Shown: positions 9,056 to 17,964, counted from the stretch's first letter. The stretch: DNA of 59,710 nt from Xenococcus sp. PCC 7305 (GCF_000332055.1 NZ_ALVZ01000213.1:1-59710), one strand, 5' to 3'. Program-made: numbers and translations. The notes: generated by a model not told the origin, from the letters alone.

Positions 9056-9415
9056 TCAAATGATAGTAAGTAGGACACTGATAAGAATCAAAATCAAGAT
9101 TATCGATAGTCCTTGATGCTGACCTAGCCAAAACTTAATTTCTGAGATGAAGCCTCTAGCAGGAGAACTTATTGGTTCTTCGACTAAGGGTTTCTCTTTG
9201 TCATGAAACATTGTGCAGGATTTGGCATAGGGTCTTTGGGGATAATTACAACTGTCATCTTCAAGATAGAAACAGCGATCGCATAAAAAACTCTCGTCGG
9301 TCGCTTGATATAAAGGGATACCTGCATGTCCGAATGCCTTAAGGGGATTTTTGCAATAAGGACAGACCAAAGCCTCTAGTTTTACCGATTGATTACAACG
9401 GGGACATTTAGACAT
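9056..9415 (-). CDS. Zinc-ribbon protein with C-terminal membrane anchor
   Basis: From the ATG at 9415 the protein is 119 residues. It begins directly with a zinc ribbon (MSKCPRCNQ ... CPYCKNPL). Further cysteines follow (CDRCF, DDSC, KSC, with MFHD), compatible with a second metal site. A hydrophobic helix forms the last 20 or so residues, so the ribbon faces the cytoplasm on a tail anchor. A longer in-frame version starting at 9508 would overlap the upstream gene by 83 bases and adds residues without family character, so I prefer 9415. It follows the TIGR03792-type gene by 10 bases, which suggests one transcript. Function unknown; metal binding is inferred from the Cys pattern. Confidence 0.8.
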   Translation of the reverse strand: MSKCPRCNQSVKLEALVCPYCKNPLKAFGHAGIPLYQATDESFLCDRCFYLEDDSCNYPQRPYAKSCTMFHDKEKPLVEEPISSPARGFISEIKFWLGQHQGLSIILILILISVLLTII

Positions 9416-9425
9416 TTCTGAACTA

Positions 9426-9740
9426 TTAACTTGATATAATAGATTTTGATGATTGATATTCTGTCGATTCGAGCATTTGATAGTTATCTGTTCCCATCGC
9501 CAAAGCAAATTTTTGGTCTATTTCCGCCAAAAGTTCCGGGGATATTGCTTTCCACTGCTCACGCGATCGCCAACGAACGATAATAAAAACGCGATCATCC
9601 CTTGCAGGGTCAAGCCAAATTTCTTTCCCCAAAAAACCAGCAGACTCAGCTAGGATAGGAGTCCAAATCTTCTGGTCTTCTGCCAAAAATTTTTCTCTTA
9701 ATTGAGGTTTCACCAAAAAACCGAGCCATTCTATAATCAT
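9426..9740 (-). CDS. TIGR03792 family protein (ABM-like fold)
   Basis: From the ATG at 9740 this gives 104 residues beginning MIIEWLGF, the usual opening of the cyanobacterial TIGR03792 family. The family core is clear: IEWL, then LREKFLAED and IWTPILAESAGFLGKE, then VRWRSREQWKAI. The fold resembles small ferredoxin-like dimeric barrels (antibiotic biosynthesis monooxygenase type), but no reaction is known. Upstream in-frame ATGs at 9797 and 9779 would add up to 19 residues. They lie in the divergent promoter region of the phasin-like gene, so I chose the family-typical start. Ten bases separate it from the zinc-ribbon gene downstream. Confidence 0.82.
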   Translation of the reverse strand: MIIEWLGFLVKPQLREKFLAEDQKIWTPILAESAGFLGKEIWLDPARDDRVFIIVRWRSREQWKAISPELLAEIDQKFALAMGTDNYQMLESTEYQSSKSIISS

Positions 9741-9781
9741 GAGGAATGTTTGCAAAACTTTCAACTTATTTTCGCCCATTG

Positions 9782-9787
9782 TATAAT
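9782..9787 (+). promoter_or_regulatory. Candidate -10 box for the phasin-like gene
   Basis: A perfect TATAAT stands 26 bases before the ATG at 9814. The hexamer 17 bases upstream (TTTCAA, 9759-9764) is a poor -35 match. This is a candidate promoter only. Confidence 0.4.
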
Positions 9788-9813
9788 TTAGTATCAAAAA
9801 TTAAGAGAAGTAA

Positions 9814-10137
9814 ATGGATAATAACGACTGGTTGAAACAATTATTAATGCTTGGGATTGGCACAACCTCTTTAGTTGCCGAGAAAATGAAAGAAGTTAGC
9901 GAGCAATGGGTTAAAGATGGCAAGCTAGACCCAGAAGGAGCCAAAGCTTTTGTTGATGACTTCATGAGTCAATTCAACTCAGAACCTGTTAATTTGCAGC
10001 AGCAGATGGAAAGACAAATGAAGAAGATACTTGAGGACTTAGGGGTTCCTCAACAATCAGAAATGGATGAATTAAGGGGTCGCATTGACAGAATTGAGAG
10101 AAAAGTTCGGGAATTGGAAAATAAACTCTGGCGTTGA
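9814..10137 (+). CDS. Phasin family protein
   Basis: This small soluble protein of 107 residues is almost wholly helical. Residues 1-25 are mildly hydrophobic (WLKQLLMLGIGTTSLVAEKM). An amphipathic middle part follows, then a C-terminal coiled coil (about 75-105, DELRGRIDRIERKVRELENK). This layout matches the small phasin or polyhydroxyalkanoate granule-associated family widespread in cyanobacteria. Phasins coat PHA granules and affect their size. However, many annotated cyanobacterial phasin-like proteins have no proven PHA role, and no PHA synthase genes are in the window. It is transcribed away from the TIGR03792 gene. Confidence 0.7.
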   Translation: MDNNDWLKQLLMLGIGTTSLVAEKMKEVSEQWVKDGKLDPEGAKAFVDDFMSQFNSEPVNLQQQMERQMKKILEDLGVPQQSEMDELRGRIDRIERKVRELENKLWR

Positions 10138-10356
10138 AAAACAGACTTAATAAACTTTAATAAACTAGAAAAGGATAGTCCCAGTTAGCTATATTATCGG
10201 CTATATTGTTTATGTATATCTTTTGCGTAGATCAAAGAAAGAAGCAAATTTATGGGATTCTCTTAAAGAAACAACTTTTAGATAAAATAAGCGGTTGAGT
10301 TTAATATTAACTGATTTCTCTCAAAAATTAGAACACTTATATAAGATGGCGAGTCT

Positions 10357-10776
10357 GTGATTACATTAACCCTCTTACATCCTCTGCAACCAGTGCCAGT
10401 TCAAAGCTGGACATTTGAAGAAGAACCCAAAATTAGAATTGGACGCTCAACCAGTAATGAGGTTGTCCTTTATAGTGCCGTTGTTTCCCGTCATCACGTA
10501 GAAATCAGAAAAGCCGGGCCGGAATGGGAAGTCGTAAATCTAGGAGCCAATGGGACATATATAAATGGGGCAAGGGTTGACCAGGCCTTGGCAATAGATG
10601 GCATGATCATCCGGCTCGCAAGTTCTGGCCCCAAAATATTAATCAAAATCGAATCAGAAGACTCGTCTTCCGAGGGACAAAATTCAGCAGAAGATGAGTC
10701 TCAAAATATAAAACATAAGCGTACTAATTCAAAAATCACCAAGGATACCTTGATTAGTATTAAAGACGAAAAGTAA
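10357..10776 (+). CDS. FHA domain protein
   Basis: The 139-residue protein has a forkhead-associated domain over residues about 5-98. Its phosphothreonine-binding motifs are visible: IGRSTSNEVVL, SRHHVEI and NGTYING. The C-terminal 40 residues are acidic, then basic and Ser/Thr/Lys-rich, probably disordered. FHA domains bind phosphothreonine peptides made by Ser/Thr kinases, so the role is likely adaptor or regulator. No partner kinase is adjacent. The start codon is GTG at 10357; an ATG at 10346 opens only a four-codon frame whose stop overlaps this GTG. The stop codon abuts the heptamer array at 10777. Confidence 0.88.
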   Translation: MITLTLLHPLQPVPVQSWTFEEEPKIRIGRSTSNEVVLYSAVVSRHHVEIRKAGPEWEVVNLGANGTYINGARVDQALAIDGMIIRLASSGPKILIKIESEDSSSEGQNSAEDESQNIKHKRTNSKITKDTLISIKDEK

Positions 10777-10877
10777 GGGATGAGGGATGAGGGATAAAGG
10801 ATAAAGGATGAGGGATAAAGGATGAGGAAGTTTAATCTACTGTTGACTGATAACTGTTAACTGTTAACTGACTGTTG
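10777..10877. repeat. STRR arrays: (GGGATGA)n then TAACTGT-type repeats
   Basis: Seven units of GGGATGA and variants (GGGATAA, AGGATGA) fill 10777-10825 directly after the FHA stop codon. A second family, TAACTGT/GACTGAT-like units, occupies about 10839-10877. The minus-strand stop codon of the NUDIX gene (10864-10866) lies inside the second array. The region separates two convergent genes, and I see no conventional terminator apart from these repeats. Confidence 0.8.
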
Positions 10878-11319
10878 TTGTGCCATTAAAATAGTCGTTG
10901 AGATGGAGATCGTGGTCGTGGCAGAGATTTCCTCGGGGCAGCTCTTCTGGAGCAAAAGCTTTGACCTGTAAAACTTCTAGCTTGTCTTCTGCCACCGGAA
11001 CTCCTGTGACTTGAGCTTCTATAACTACAGAAATTGAGTGAAGACGAGGATCTCGGTCGGGGGCAGAGTAAACCCCCACCAAACGCAGGATTTTAACCAT
11101 ATCTAACCCTGTTTCCTCTTTGAGTTCTCTCTTGGCTGCGTGGGGAATGTCTTCTCCCCAGTCAATTATGCCTCCAGGTAAGCCCCATTTTTTGTTGTCA
11201 CTACGTTGGACTAAAACTATACGACCGTCTGGCAAGACAGGAATAATGGTAGTTCCGGTGATCGGATGACGGAAAATAATACCGATAACAGTTGAGATAA
11301 ATCGCCAAGTACCACGCAT
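10864..11319 (-). CDS. NUDIX hydrolase
   Basis: The 151-residue protein carries a complete Nudix box: GGIIDWGEDIPHAA followed by KRELKEETGLD, which fits GX5EX7REUXEEXGU and supplies the Mg-binding Glu residues. The family hydrolyses nucleoside diphosphates linked to another moiety, such as oxidised nucleotides, ADP-ribose or sugar nucleotides. The substrate cannot be told from sequence. The N-terminal 15 residues (WRFISTVIGIIFRHP) are hydrophobic and may pack on the fold rather than cross a membrane. The stop codon lies in a tandem repeat. It is 116 bases downstream of argH on the same strand, but a GC-rich repeat lies between them. Confidence 0.88.
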   Translation of the reverse strand: MRGTWRFISTVIGIIFRHPITGTTIIPVLPDGRIVLVQRSDNKKWGLPGGIIDWGEDIPHAAKRELKEETGLDMVKILRLVGVYSAPDRDPRLHSISVVIEAQVTGVPVAEDKLEVLQVKAFAPEELPRGNLCHDHDLHLNDYFNGTTTVS

Positions 11320-11380
11320 AATTAATTGAAAATTAAAAATTGAAAATTGACGCTTGCGGAGCTCTACCCGAAGGGTCCCA

Positions 11381-11412
11381 ACCCCGCTTCGCCGACAGGC
11401 GCAAGGGAACGC
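11381..11412. repeat. Dispersed GC-rich repeat, copy 1
   Basis: This 32-base stretch (ACCCCGC, 8 variable bases, then CAGGCGCAAGGGAACGC) recurs with the same spacing at 59666-59697. It sits between argH and the NUDIX gene, in DNA that is much richer in GC than its surroundings. A dispersed non-coding element is the simplest reading. Confidence 0.6.
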
Positions 11413-11435
11413 GCGAGTTGGAAAATCGAGAACTG

Positions 11436-12821
11436 TTAACTGCTTAGTTGGGATTTGGCTCTGGCGATCGCAGATCTAACCTGTTCAAAACCGGTTCCCC
11501 CATAGCTATTGCGAGCAGAAACTACTGTTTGCGGTGCGATCTCTTGATAAATATCTTCCTCAAAAGCAGGATGAAGTTGTTGCCATTCTGCCAAACTAAG
11601 ATCTTTAAGGAGTTTACCAGCAGTAAGACTCTTTTTAACAACCTTCCCCACTAAATTATAAGCTTCTCGAAAGGGAACACCCTTAGCTGCTAAATAATCC
11701 GCAACATCAGTAGCATTGGAAAAGTCCTCCTCTACAGCGCTATTTAATCTGCTCGTCTTGAATTCAATCCCTTCCGCCAGAAGAATTGTCATCGCTTCTA
11801 AACAAGCTTTGACTGTTTTAACCCCATCAAATAGTCCCTCTTTATCTTCCTGCAAATCTTTATTGTAGGCAAGGGGTAAGCCTTTCATCATTACCAGTAA
11901 GGCTTGAAGATGACCAAATACTCTGCCTGTTTTGCCTCGCACTAATTCGGGAACATCGGGGTTTTTCTTTTGGGGCATAATGCTCGAACCTGTAGCACAG
12001 CTGTCTTTTAGCTTAATAAAACTAAATTCTTCGGATGACCAGAGAATCATTTCTTCACTCAAACGACTCAAATGCACCATGATGAGACTAGCGGCACAAA
12101 GAAATTCGATCGCAAAATCGCGATCGCTAACTCCATCAAGACTATTGTCATAAACTGCCTCAAAATTGAGTAACTGGGCACTATATTGGCGGTCAATGGG
12201 AAAAGTTGTTCCAGCTAAGGCGCCGCAACCTAAAGGAGAAATATTAGTGCGTTTGTAGACATCGCCTAGTCTTTCCCAGTCGCGTTGGGTCATTTGCACA
12301 TAAGCAAGTAAGTGATGAGCCAAGCTCAAAGGCTGAGCTCTTTGGAGGTGGGTGTAACCAGGAATGAGGGTTTCGACATTATTTTCGGCTAATTCTAGTA
12401 AAACAAGCTGAAATTCTCGCAGTTTACCTCTAATATTAGTAATTTCTTCTCGGAGATAAAGGCGAACGTCGGTTCCTACCTGGTCGTTTCGCGATCGCGC
12501 GGTATGGAGTTTTTTACCCACATCGCCAACAATATCGGTGAGCCTTCTCTCCACGGCAAAATGAATATCTTCGGCTTCTACTCCTGGGGTAAATTCTCCT
12601 CGATGATATTCTGTGCGGATTTGTTCGAGTCCTGCTACTAACTTATCTACTTCTTCGGTGGCAATAATACCTGTTTTGCCGAGCATTTGGGCATGGGCGA
12701 TCGAACCTGTGAGGTCATATTCAATTAGTTCGATATCAAAACCAATACTAGCGTTAAAAATCGCGATCGCGGGATGTAAGGCAGATTCGAAGCGATCGCT
12801 CCAAGTTGTTTTTTTTGTCAC
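11436..12821 (-). CDS. argH: Argininosuccinate lyase
   Basis: This enzyme splits argininosuccinate into arginine and fumarate, the last step of arginine synthesis, in the cytoplasm as a homotetramer. The 461-residue length is normal. The superfamily signature [11 protein letters not shown], the TARSRNDQV segment and the YTHLQRAQP segment are all present, so the enzyme should be active. The start is GTG at 12821, giving [17 protein letters not shown], which matches the usual N-terminus of the family. No clear Shine-Dalgarno precedes it, and the upstream DNA (about 12828-12860) is a run of ATCAGTTA-type repeats. No other arginine gene is nearby. Confidence 0.97.
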   Translation of the reverse strand: MTKKTTWSDRFESALHPAIAIFNASIGFDIELIEYDLTGSIAHAQMLGKTGIIATEEVDKLVAGLEQIRTEYHRGEFTPGVEAEDIHFAVERRLTDIVGDVGKKLHTARSRNDQVGTDVRLYLREEITNIRGKLREFQLVLLELAENNVETLIPGYTHLQRAQPLSLAHHLLAYVQMTQRDWERLGDVYKRTNISPLGCGALAGTTFPIDRQYSAQLLNFEAVYDNSLDGVSDRDFAIEFLCAASLIMVHLSRLSEEMILWSSEEFSFIKLKDSCATGSSIMPQKKNPDVPELVRGKTGRVFGHLQALLVMMKGLPLAYNKDLQEDKEGLFDGVKTVKACLEAMTILLAEGIEFKTSRLNSAVEEDFSNATDVADYLAAKGVPFREAYNLVGKVVKKSLTAGKLLKDLSLAEWQQLHPAFEEDIYQEIAPQTVVSARNSYGGTGFEQVRSAIARAKSQLSS

Positions 12822-13090
12822 AGGGTTTTCAGTTATCAGTTAACAGTGATCAGTTATCAGTAGAGGTAAGGCAATGTATGATGAATGACGTTTTGACCAT
12901 ACCTAGTAAATCATAGACTATTAGTCAAGATAGCGATCAATGTTTAGTTGAGCAGCAATAAAACGCATCTTATTCTTGTTTAAAATATTAATTTAGGACG
13001 TTGTGTTTAAGGATTTTTCGGGAATTTTAGGATTAGTATTTACCTTTTACTTAAATTACTAATATACTCGTGAAAAATTGATAATTGAAG
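12822..13090. other. Intergenic region with short repeats
   Basis: It separates two divergent genes. CAGTTATCAGT-type repeats lie at about 12828-12860 next to the argH start. The remainder is AT-rich with no RNA gene or open frame that I can support. Confidence 0.5.
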
Positions 13091-13384
13091 ATGATAACTC
13101 CAGAAGATAGAGAGAACAAGTTAAAAGAGCAAGAATTAAGGCGCAGAGAATTAAATTCTTCTTCCCTACCTTTGTCTGAATTGACAAAGCACAAACCCCC
13201 TGAAAGCTCTTTTCAAAGGTTCAGCAAAAAATTAGTAAAATTTGTTAAATTTGCTGGCTTTTTAGTTATTGGCATTGCCCTTATTAGAGCTGGATTTTGG
13301 TTAGGAGCCTGGATTGCCCATCTAGTTATAGTAGGTATTATTGCCTTTATTGGGTACAAAATATTTTTGAATAATGACGATTAA
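13091..13384 (+). CDS. Small membrane protein, unknown function
   Basis: From the ATG at 13091 (two codons after a TTG at 13085) the protein has 97 residues. The first half is charged and probably cytosolic (EDRENKLKEQELRRRELN). The second half holds two hydrophobic helices separated by a short GAW turn, forming a hairpin in the membrane. I do not recognise a family. Bases before the ATG (TTGAAG) give only a weak ribosome site. Confidence 0.65.
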   Translation: MITPEDRENKLKEQELRRRELNSSSLPLSELTKHKPPESSFQRFSKKLVKFVKFAGFLVIGIALIRAGFWLGAWIAHLVIVGIIAFIGYKIFLNNDD

Positions 13385-13483
13385 GCTAAAAAATAAAGGC
13401 GGGAGCATCCCAATTTTGCAGTAAGTAAAAATGCTTAAAGTATTATTGATGTCAAAGCAAAAAAGAAATTATCTAAATTAAGC

Positions 13484-13549
13484 ATGACACCAGAAGAAAA
13501 AGCGAAGCTCCAAGAACATCTAAGACAAGCAGCAGAAATACTATATTAG
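13484..13549 (+). pseudogene. Short remnant: N-terminus of a small helical protein
   Basis: ATG at 13484 opens 21 codons reading MTPEEKAKLQEHLRQAAEIL plus Tyr, then TAG. The sequence looks like the beginning of a small helical protein, and I recall similar short proteins in cyanobacteria that continue well past this point. Here it stops early, so I read it as a decayed gene piece. The frame is also open upstream back to a stop at 13436, with a lysine-rich sequence. It lies 8 bases before the Uma2 gene. Low certainty. Confidence 0.3.
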
Positions 13550-13557
13550 GAGATGTA

Positions 13558-14181
13558 ATGTTTATGATTGCAATAATTGACAGAACATCTATTTCCTTTG
13601 ATGAATTCATAGATTGGTATCCAGAGAATTCAGAAAATCGTTACGAATTGAGGCGAGGGGTAGTCATAGAAATGCCAAAACCGAGAGGGCAGCATTCTAG
13701 GTTAGCTGGTGATTTGGCCTATGATTTGGGTACAGCCTTTCGACAAGCAAATCAACCCTATTTCATTCCCAAAGAATGTATTATTAAAATCTCGGAGAAT
13801 ACAGGTTATGAGCCAGATATTATTGTTTTAGATGAGAGATCACTCGTAAATGAACCTCGTTGGCAGCGAGAATCGATCATTACCTTAAATCAATCGATTA
13901 AACTTGCCGTAGAAGTTGTCTCGACCAATTGGCGCGATGATTACCTTGTCAAATTGGGAGACTATGAAGCCTTTGGGATCTCAGAATATTGGGTTGTTGA
14001 TTATTTGGGTATCGGTGGTCGGCGTTATATTGGCTCTCCTAAGCAGCCAACTTTTACGGTTTGCAATTTAGTGGAGGGAGAATATGAACTAAAACAGTTT
14101 CGGGGTAATGATAGGATTGTTTCTTCCACTTTCCCAGAATTACCTTTAACGGTTAGCCAGATTTTTAAGTCGGGCGCATGA
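13558..14181 (+). CDS. Uma2 family endonuclease (DUF820)
   Basis: This 207-residue protein belongs to the Uma2 family, with a PD-(D/E)XK nuclease-like fold, which is greatly expanded in cyanobacteria. Visible signatures are the opening FDEFIDWYPENSENRYEL, the acidic active-site region GYEPDIIVLDE, the strand LAVEVVSTNWRDD, and YWVVDYLG near the C-terminus. Biological roles of the family are poorly known; links to mobile elements are often suggested. ATG at 13558 follows AGGAG (13549-13553); an ATG two codons later is also possible. The truncated frame just upstream may be the remains of an older partner. Confidence 0.88.
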   Translation: MFMIAIIDRTSISFDEFIDWYPENSENRYELRRGVVIEMPKPRGQHSRLAGDLAYDLGTAFRQANQPYFIPKECIIKISENTGYEPDIIVLDERSLVNEPRWQRESIITLNQSIKLAVEVVSTNWRDDYLVKLGDYEAFGISEYWVVDYLGIGGRRYIGSPKQPTFTVCNLVEGEYELKQFRGNDRIVSSTFPELPLTVSQIFKSGA

Positions 14182-14193
14182 AACAATTAGGTA

Positions 14194-17100
14194 TTAATCT
14201 TTAGCTATGAGCTCTAGAATTTGCTCGAAAAGAAAGTTATTTGCTAATTCTTGAAGCGCGATCGCGAGAGTTGCATTCTCCTCGGGAATTTGTTCACTCA
14301 GCTCCAAAATCAAGTCATCACTACATTCAACAGCAGCTTGATGCAACTCTTCTCTCCATTGAGCGCTCATTTGAGAAAGGTAAACTGTTAAAGGCTTATC
14401 TGCTCCAACTTTTGACTCTTGGCTCTTGACTCTTGACTTTTGACTTTTGACTCTTGACTCTTGACTTACTTCTAATCCTTCCGAGTCATAGATATAGCGA
14501 ACACCCAAATGTTCTGCCATTTTTTCATAAAGCACTTCTTCGCGAAAAGGTTTGCGCATAAAGTCGTCACAACCAGCTGACAAGACAACAGTCCGCTCCT
14601 CTTCAAAGGCACTAGCTGTTAGGGCAATGACTACCGTTGCCTGGCCCTTAAGAGTTGATTTAATATGGTTAGTAGCTTCATAACCATCCATAACTGGCAT
14701 CCGCATATCCATCCAGATGAGGTGTGGCGACCAACTTTCCCATTGCGCGATCGCTTCTTGTCCATTAGCAGCTTCTCTGACCGCAAAACCAAGATGAGTT
14801 AATAGTTTAACTAACAAGAGCCTGCTTTCCAAGCGATCATCAACTGCTAGGATACGATATTCCGGCTGGTCAGGAGCTAAACCGATCACCTTGCGAATTG
14901 TATTCGTTGTTTTAACCTCACTCTCATCAGCTGCGCTTACTTCAAAATCAAAGGCAAACATTGTTCCCTGGCCCAGAATACTGCTAACTCTGATATTTCC
15001 GCCCATAAGCTCCACGAATTTTTGGCTAATTGGTAAACCTAAGCCCGTTCCTTGCTGGGATTTGCGACCTGTCTCAGTTTGACCAAAAGCTTCAAATAAT
15101 TTATCAATCTCATCAGCGGCAATTCCCGGGCCTGTATCTTCAATTTCAAAGAGTAAATGTTGATTATCGATTGTTTTCCCTCGCAAAATCACACCACCTT
15201 CGGAGGTGAATTTGATTGCATTACCCACTAGATTAATTAAAACCTGACGCAATTTGCCCTCGTCAGTTTTCACATATTGGGGAACATCTGGGGTTCGCTC
15301 AACTATGAGCTGTAAACCTTTGGCATCAGCTTTCAACCGCAACATTTCTTCCAAACTATCTAGTAAGCAATAAATATCAAAACTATTCTCATTGATAGTA
15401 GTTCTCCCTGCTTCGATTTTTGACATTTCTAGAATGTCATTGATCAGTTCCAACAAATGTTCGCCACTGCGACTAATAATGCCTAAATTCTGTTTTTGTT
15501 CCCTACTTAGCGAGTAATCTCGGTTCATCACTTGGGTAAAACCGAGAATTGCATTGAGCGGTGTGCGTAGTTCATGGCTCATACTAGCGAGGAATTCGCT
15601 TTTGGCGCGGTTGGCAGTTTCGGCAGCATCTTTTGCCCTATATAGTTCCGACTCTGCTTTTTTGCGATCGCTGATATCCCGGAAAAACCAAATTTTTCCA
15701 TAGTAAATTCCTTCACCAGATTCTACTGGAGCTGAATAAAGATCAAAAATGCGTCCATCTTTCAGCAGAATTTCATCGCGGCTAATTTCCCGGGAATTTT
15801 GAGATAAATATTCTACTTTGGCGGAAAAATCTTGCGCTTCTTTGAGTTGTGATAATAGTAAATCCAGTAATTCTAGATCGCTGCTTGTCTCAATTAGCTG
15901 CTCCGGAATTTGCCATAATTCACAAAAGCGCTGATTATAAGATGCTATTTTGCGATTCTCATCGACGACAAGAATGCCATCTAGAGCAGCTTCTTGTTGT
16001 GCTTTTAGTAATGCATTTCCCCGACATAATGCAGCTTCTGCGGCTTTGCGTGCGGTGATATCGCGAACCACTGCCGTAAATATTTTCTTGCTCCCCAAAT
16101 TGAGTTGAGAAATGGAAACTTCTGCCATAAATTCACTGCCATCTTTCCGACGACCAAACACGGGACTTCTTCCCCCCATTTTCCTAGCTTTTTCGGCAGT
16201 TTGAGCAAAATCGATCATATGCTGATGATGGTTCACCGCAAAGCGAGTGGGCAAAAGCAACTCAAAGGGCTGATCGATAATTTCTGAGGCAGTATAACCA
16301 AAGGTTTGTTCGGCACCATGATTGAAAAGGGTAATTCGCTGTTTTTCGTCTACTGAGATAATTGCTTCGTTGGCATTATCTAAGATGCCAGCTAATCGAG
16401 CTTGGGATTCTTGTCTGGCCAACTCTGCTTGTTGTTGAGCTTGGGCGATTGCAATGAACTCACCAATTAATTTAACCAGATTAATATCGTCTTCTGTCCA
16501 GACTTTAGTTGAGCGCAGGACATCGAGCCCGAGATAGCCAATTGCTTTATCTACATTGATCATCGGAACGATTAGCATAGACTGGGTGCCATCAGATTCC
16601 AATTGCAACTTTTCAACTGTCGCTTCTGTTGGCAGATCATCAAGGGAATCAAGATGAACATATTTACCTCCCAAAAGTTGCTGAGAGAACCAGGGAAAAT
16701 TCTCGATCGGCAATTCCTGAAACTCTTCGGTTATGGATCTAATGCCATCATGGTTCCATTCGTGGGTCATCCATAATAATTTCTGACATTTGGAGAAGCG
16801 AATTACATAAATGCGATCGCTATTGCTAAACTCGCCCAATGCTTGTAGTGCAAAATTGATCGCAGAATCAATATCTTGGTTGAGAAATTTTTGGGAAATA
16901 CTACGGAGTAAATTATCTTTTTGAGCTTTTTTCTGAAGAGTCTCTGCTTGTCTTTTTTGCTCTGTAATGTCATGGCTAATCCCAATGATACCCATTATGT
17001 CGCCTTCGGCATTAAATAGAGGAGTTTTGAGTGTATCGAGGAGTCGGCGTTCTCCATTGGCATATTCAACCCATTCTTCATTGCGTCGCAACTTACCTAG

Positions 17101-17865
17101 GTTCATCATTAAATGGTCTTGCTTTCTAAAGAAATCTGCTAGTTCCTGGGGAAATAGCTCATAGTCGCTAACACCGATAATGTCTGCTTTGTGACGTCCC
17201 ACCAACTTTTCCATCGCGCTATTACAAGCTTGATAAATACCCTTGGCGTCCTTATAAAATATAAAGTCAGGGATATTGTCAATTAAAGAGCGCATTAAGT
17301 TTTGTTCTTGTTTGAGTGCTTCTTCCGCTTTTTTTCGTTCACTGATATCAAAAATCGCTCCATTGAGCCAGAGGAGTTGACCTTCAGCATCAAAAATCCC
17401 CTGGCCCTTTTCATAGACCCAACGAATACTACCATCGAGATGAATCATTCTGTACTCAATCAGATAGGATTGTTTGGTTGCGATCGCATCATCGACCATT
17501 TGTGCAACTAATTCTTGATCTTCAGGATGAATAATACTAGTCAGCGATCGCACTTGATTATTGATAAAGTCTGAGGCCGGATATCCTGTGATTTCCAAGA
17601 TTACATCACTGAGCAACTCCATAGTCCAATGTTCATCACAGGCACAACGATAAACAGCCCCAGGAATATTGACCACTAAGTTGCGAAATTTCTCCTCACT
17701 TTGGCGTAGCGCGACCTCCGCTTGTTTGCGTTTGTCAAATTCTTGTTGTAATTCTCGATTTTTGGCTTCTAATTCCTGAATTCTAGTTTGCAGTTGCTCT
17801 AAATCTTGCGCTTGTTTGCTTACCTTGGGAGGATTGTTTTTCTGGGATTTTTGGCGATCGCTCAT
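14194..17865 (-). CDS. PAS/GAF hybrid histidine kinase with receiver domain
   Basis: The 1223-residue hybrid kinase has no membrane segment. The order is an N-terminal coiled coil (15-60), two PAS/PAC units (about 55-310), a GAF domain (about 320-480), two more PAS units (about 485-735), HisKA with SHELRTPLNAIL (about 750-815), HATPase_c with DTGPGIA and GTGLGLPIS (about 860-975), a receiver (about 1000-1120) with VDD, acceptor Asp in WMDMRMPVMDG and Lys in RKPF, then a Ser/Lys/Gln-rich linker and a helical C-terminal segment of about 65 residues. That last segment resembles the tails of many cyanobacterial hybrid kinases. The linker is encoded by eight tandem heptamers (14410-14465). The gene is divergent from the MscS-type channel. 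Confidence 0.94.
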   Translation of the reverse strand: MSDRQKSQKNNPPKVSKQAQDLEQLQTRIQELEAKNRELQQEFDKRKQAEVALRQSEEKFRNLVVNIPGAVYRCACDEHWTMELLSDVILEITGYPASDFINNQVRSLTSIIHPEDQELVAQMVDDAIATKQSYLIEYRMIHLDGSIRWVYEKGQGIFDAEGQLLWLNGAIFDISERKKAEEALKQEQNLMRSLIDNIPDFIFYKDAKGIYQACNSAMEKLVGRHKADIIGVSDYELFPQELADFFRKQDHLMMNLGKLRRNEEWVEYANGERRLLDTLKTPLFNAEGDIMGIIGISHDITEQKRQAETLQKKAQKDNLLRSISQKFLNQDIDSAINFALQALGEFSNSDRIYVIRFSKCQKLLWMTHEWNHDGIRSITEEFQELPIENFPWFSQQLLGGKYVHLDSLDDLPTEATVEKLQLESDGTQSMLIVPMINVDKAIGYLGLDVLRSTKVWTEDDINLVKLIGEFIAIAQAQQQAELARQESQARLAGILDNANEAIISVDEKQRITLFNHGAEQTFGYTASEIIDQPFELLLPTRFAVNHHQHMIDFAQTAEKARKMGGRSPVFGRRKDGSEFMAEVSISQLNLGSKKIFTAVVRDITARKAAEAALCRGNALLKAQQEAALDGILVVDENRKIASYNQRFCELWQIPEQLIETSSDLELLDLLLSQLKEAQDFSAKVEYLSQNSREISRDEILLKDGRIFDLYSAPVESGEGIYYGKIWFFRDISDRKKAESELYRAKDAAETANRAKSEFLASMSHELRTPLNAILGFTQVMNRDYSLSREQKQNLGIISRSGEHLLELINDILEMSKIEAGRTTINENSFDIYCLLDSLEEMLRLKADAKGLQLIVERTPDVPQYVKTDEGKLRQVLINLVGNAIKFTSEGGVILRGKTIDNQHLLFEIEDTGPGIAADEIDKLFEAFGQTETGRKSQQGTGLGLPISQKFVELMGGNIRVSSILGQGTMFAFDFEVSAADESEVKTTNTIRKVIGLAPDQPEYRILAVDDRLESRLLLVKLLTHLGFAVREAANGQEAIAQWESWSPHLIWMDMRMPVMDGYEATNHIKSTLKGQATVVIALTASAFEEERTVVLSAGCDDFMRKPFREEVLYEKMAEHLGVRYIYDSEGLEVSQESRVKSQKSRVKSQESKVGADKPLTVYLSQMSAQWREELHQAAVECSDDLILELSEQIPEENATLAIALQELANNFLFEQILELIAKD
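14410..14465. repeat. Heptamer tandem repeat inside the hybrid-kinase gene
   Basis: Eight units of TCTTGAC/TTTTGAC (plus strand) lie within the reading frame. Because three heptamers equal seven codons, the protein shows a seven-residue periodicity (QESRVKS, QKSRVKS, QESKVG). The array encodes the linker between the receiver and the C-terminal helical segment. Gain or loss of a single unit would shift the frame and change the last 50 or so residues. Confidence 0.85.
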
Positions 17866-17964
17866 AATTTAATTTTCAAACGGAGGTCTGCTTCGCTTAA
17901 ATCATCAATAGTTATTAGGTACTATTAATTTTAAAGTGATTATCTGATCAATACTAAACACCTA

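Noticed and set aside
9416-9508. N-terminal extension of the zinc-ribbon gene
   Set aside because: It would overlap the upstream gene; the zinc ribbon starts right after the Met at 9415.
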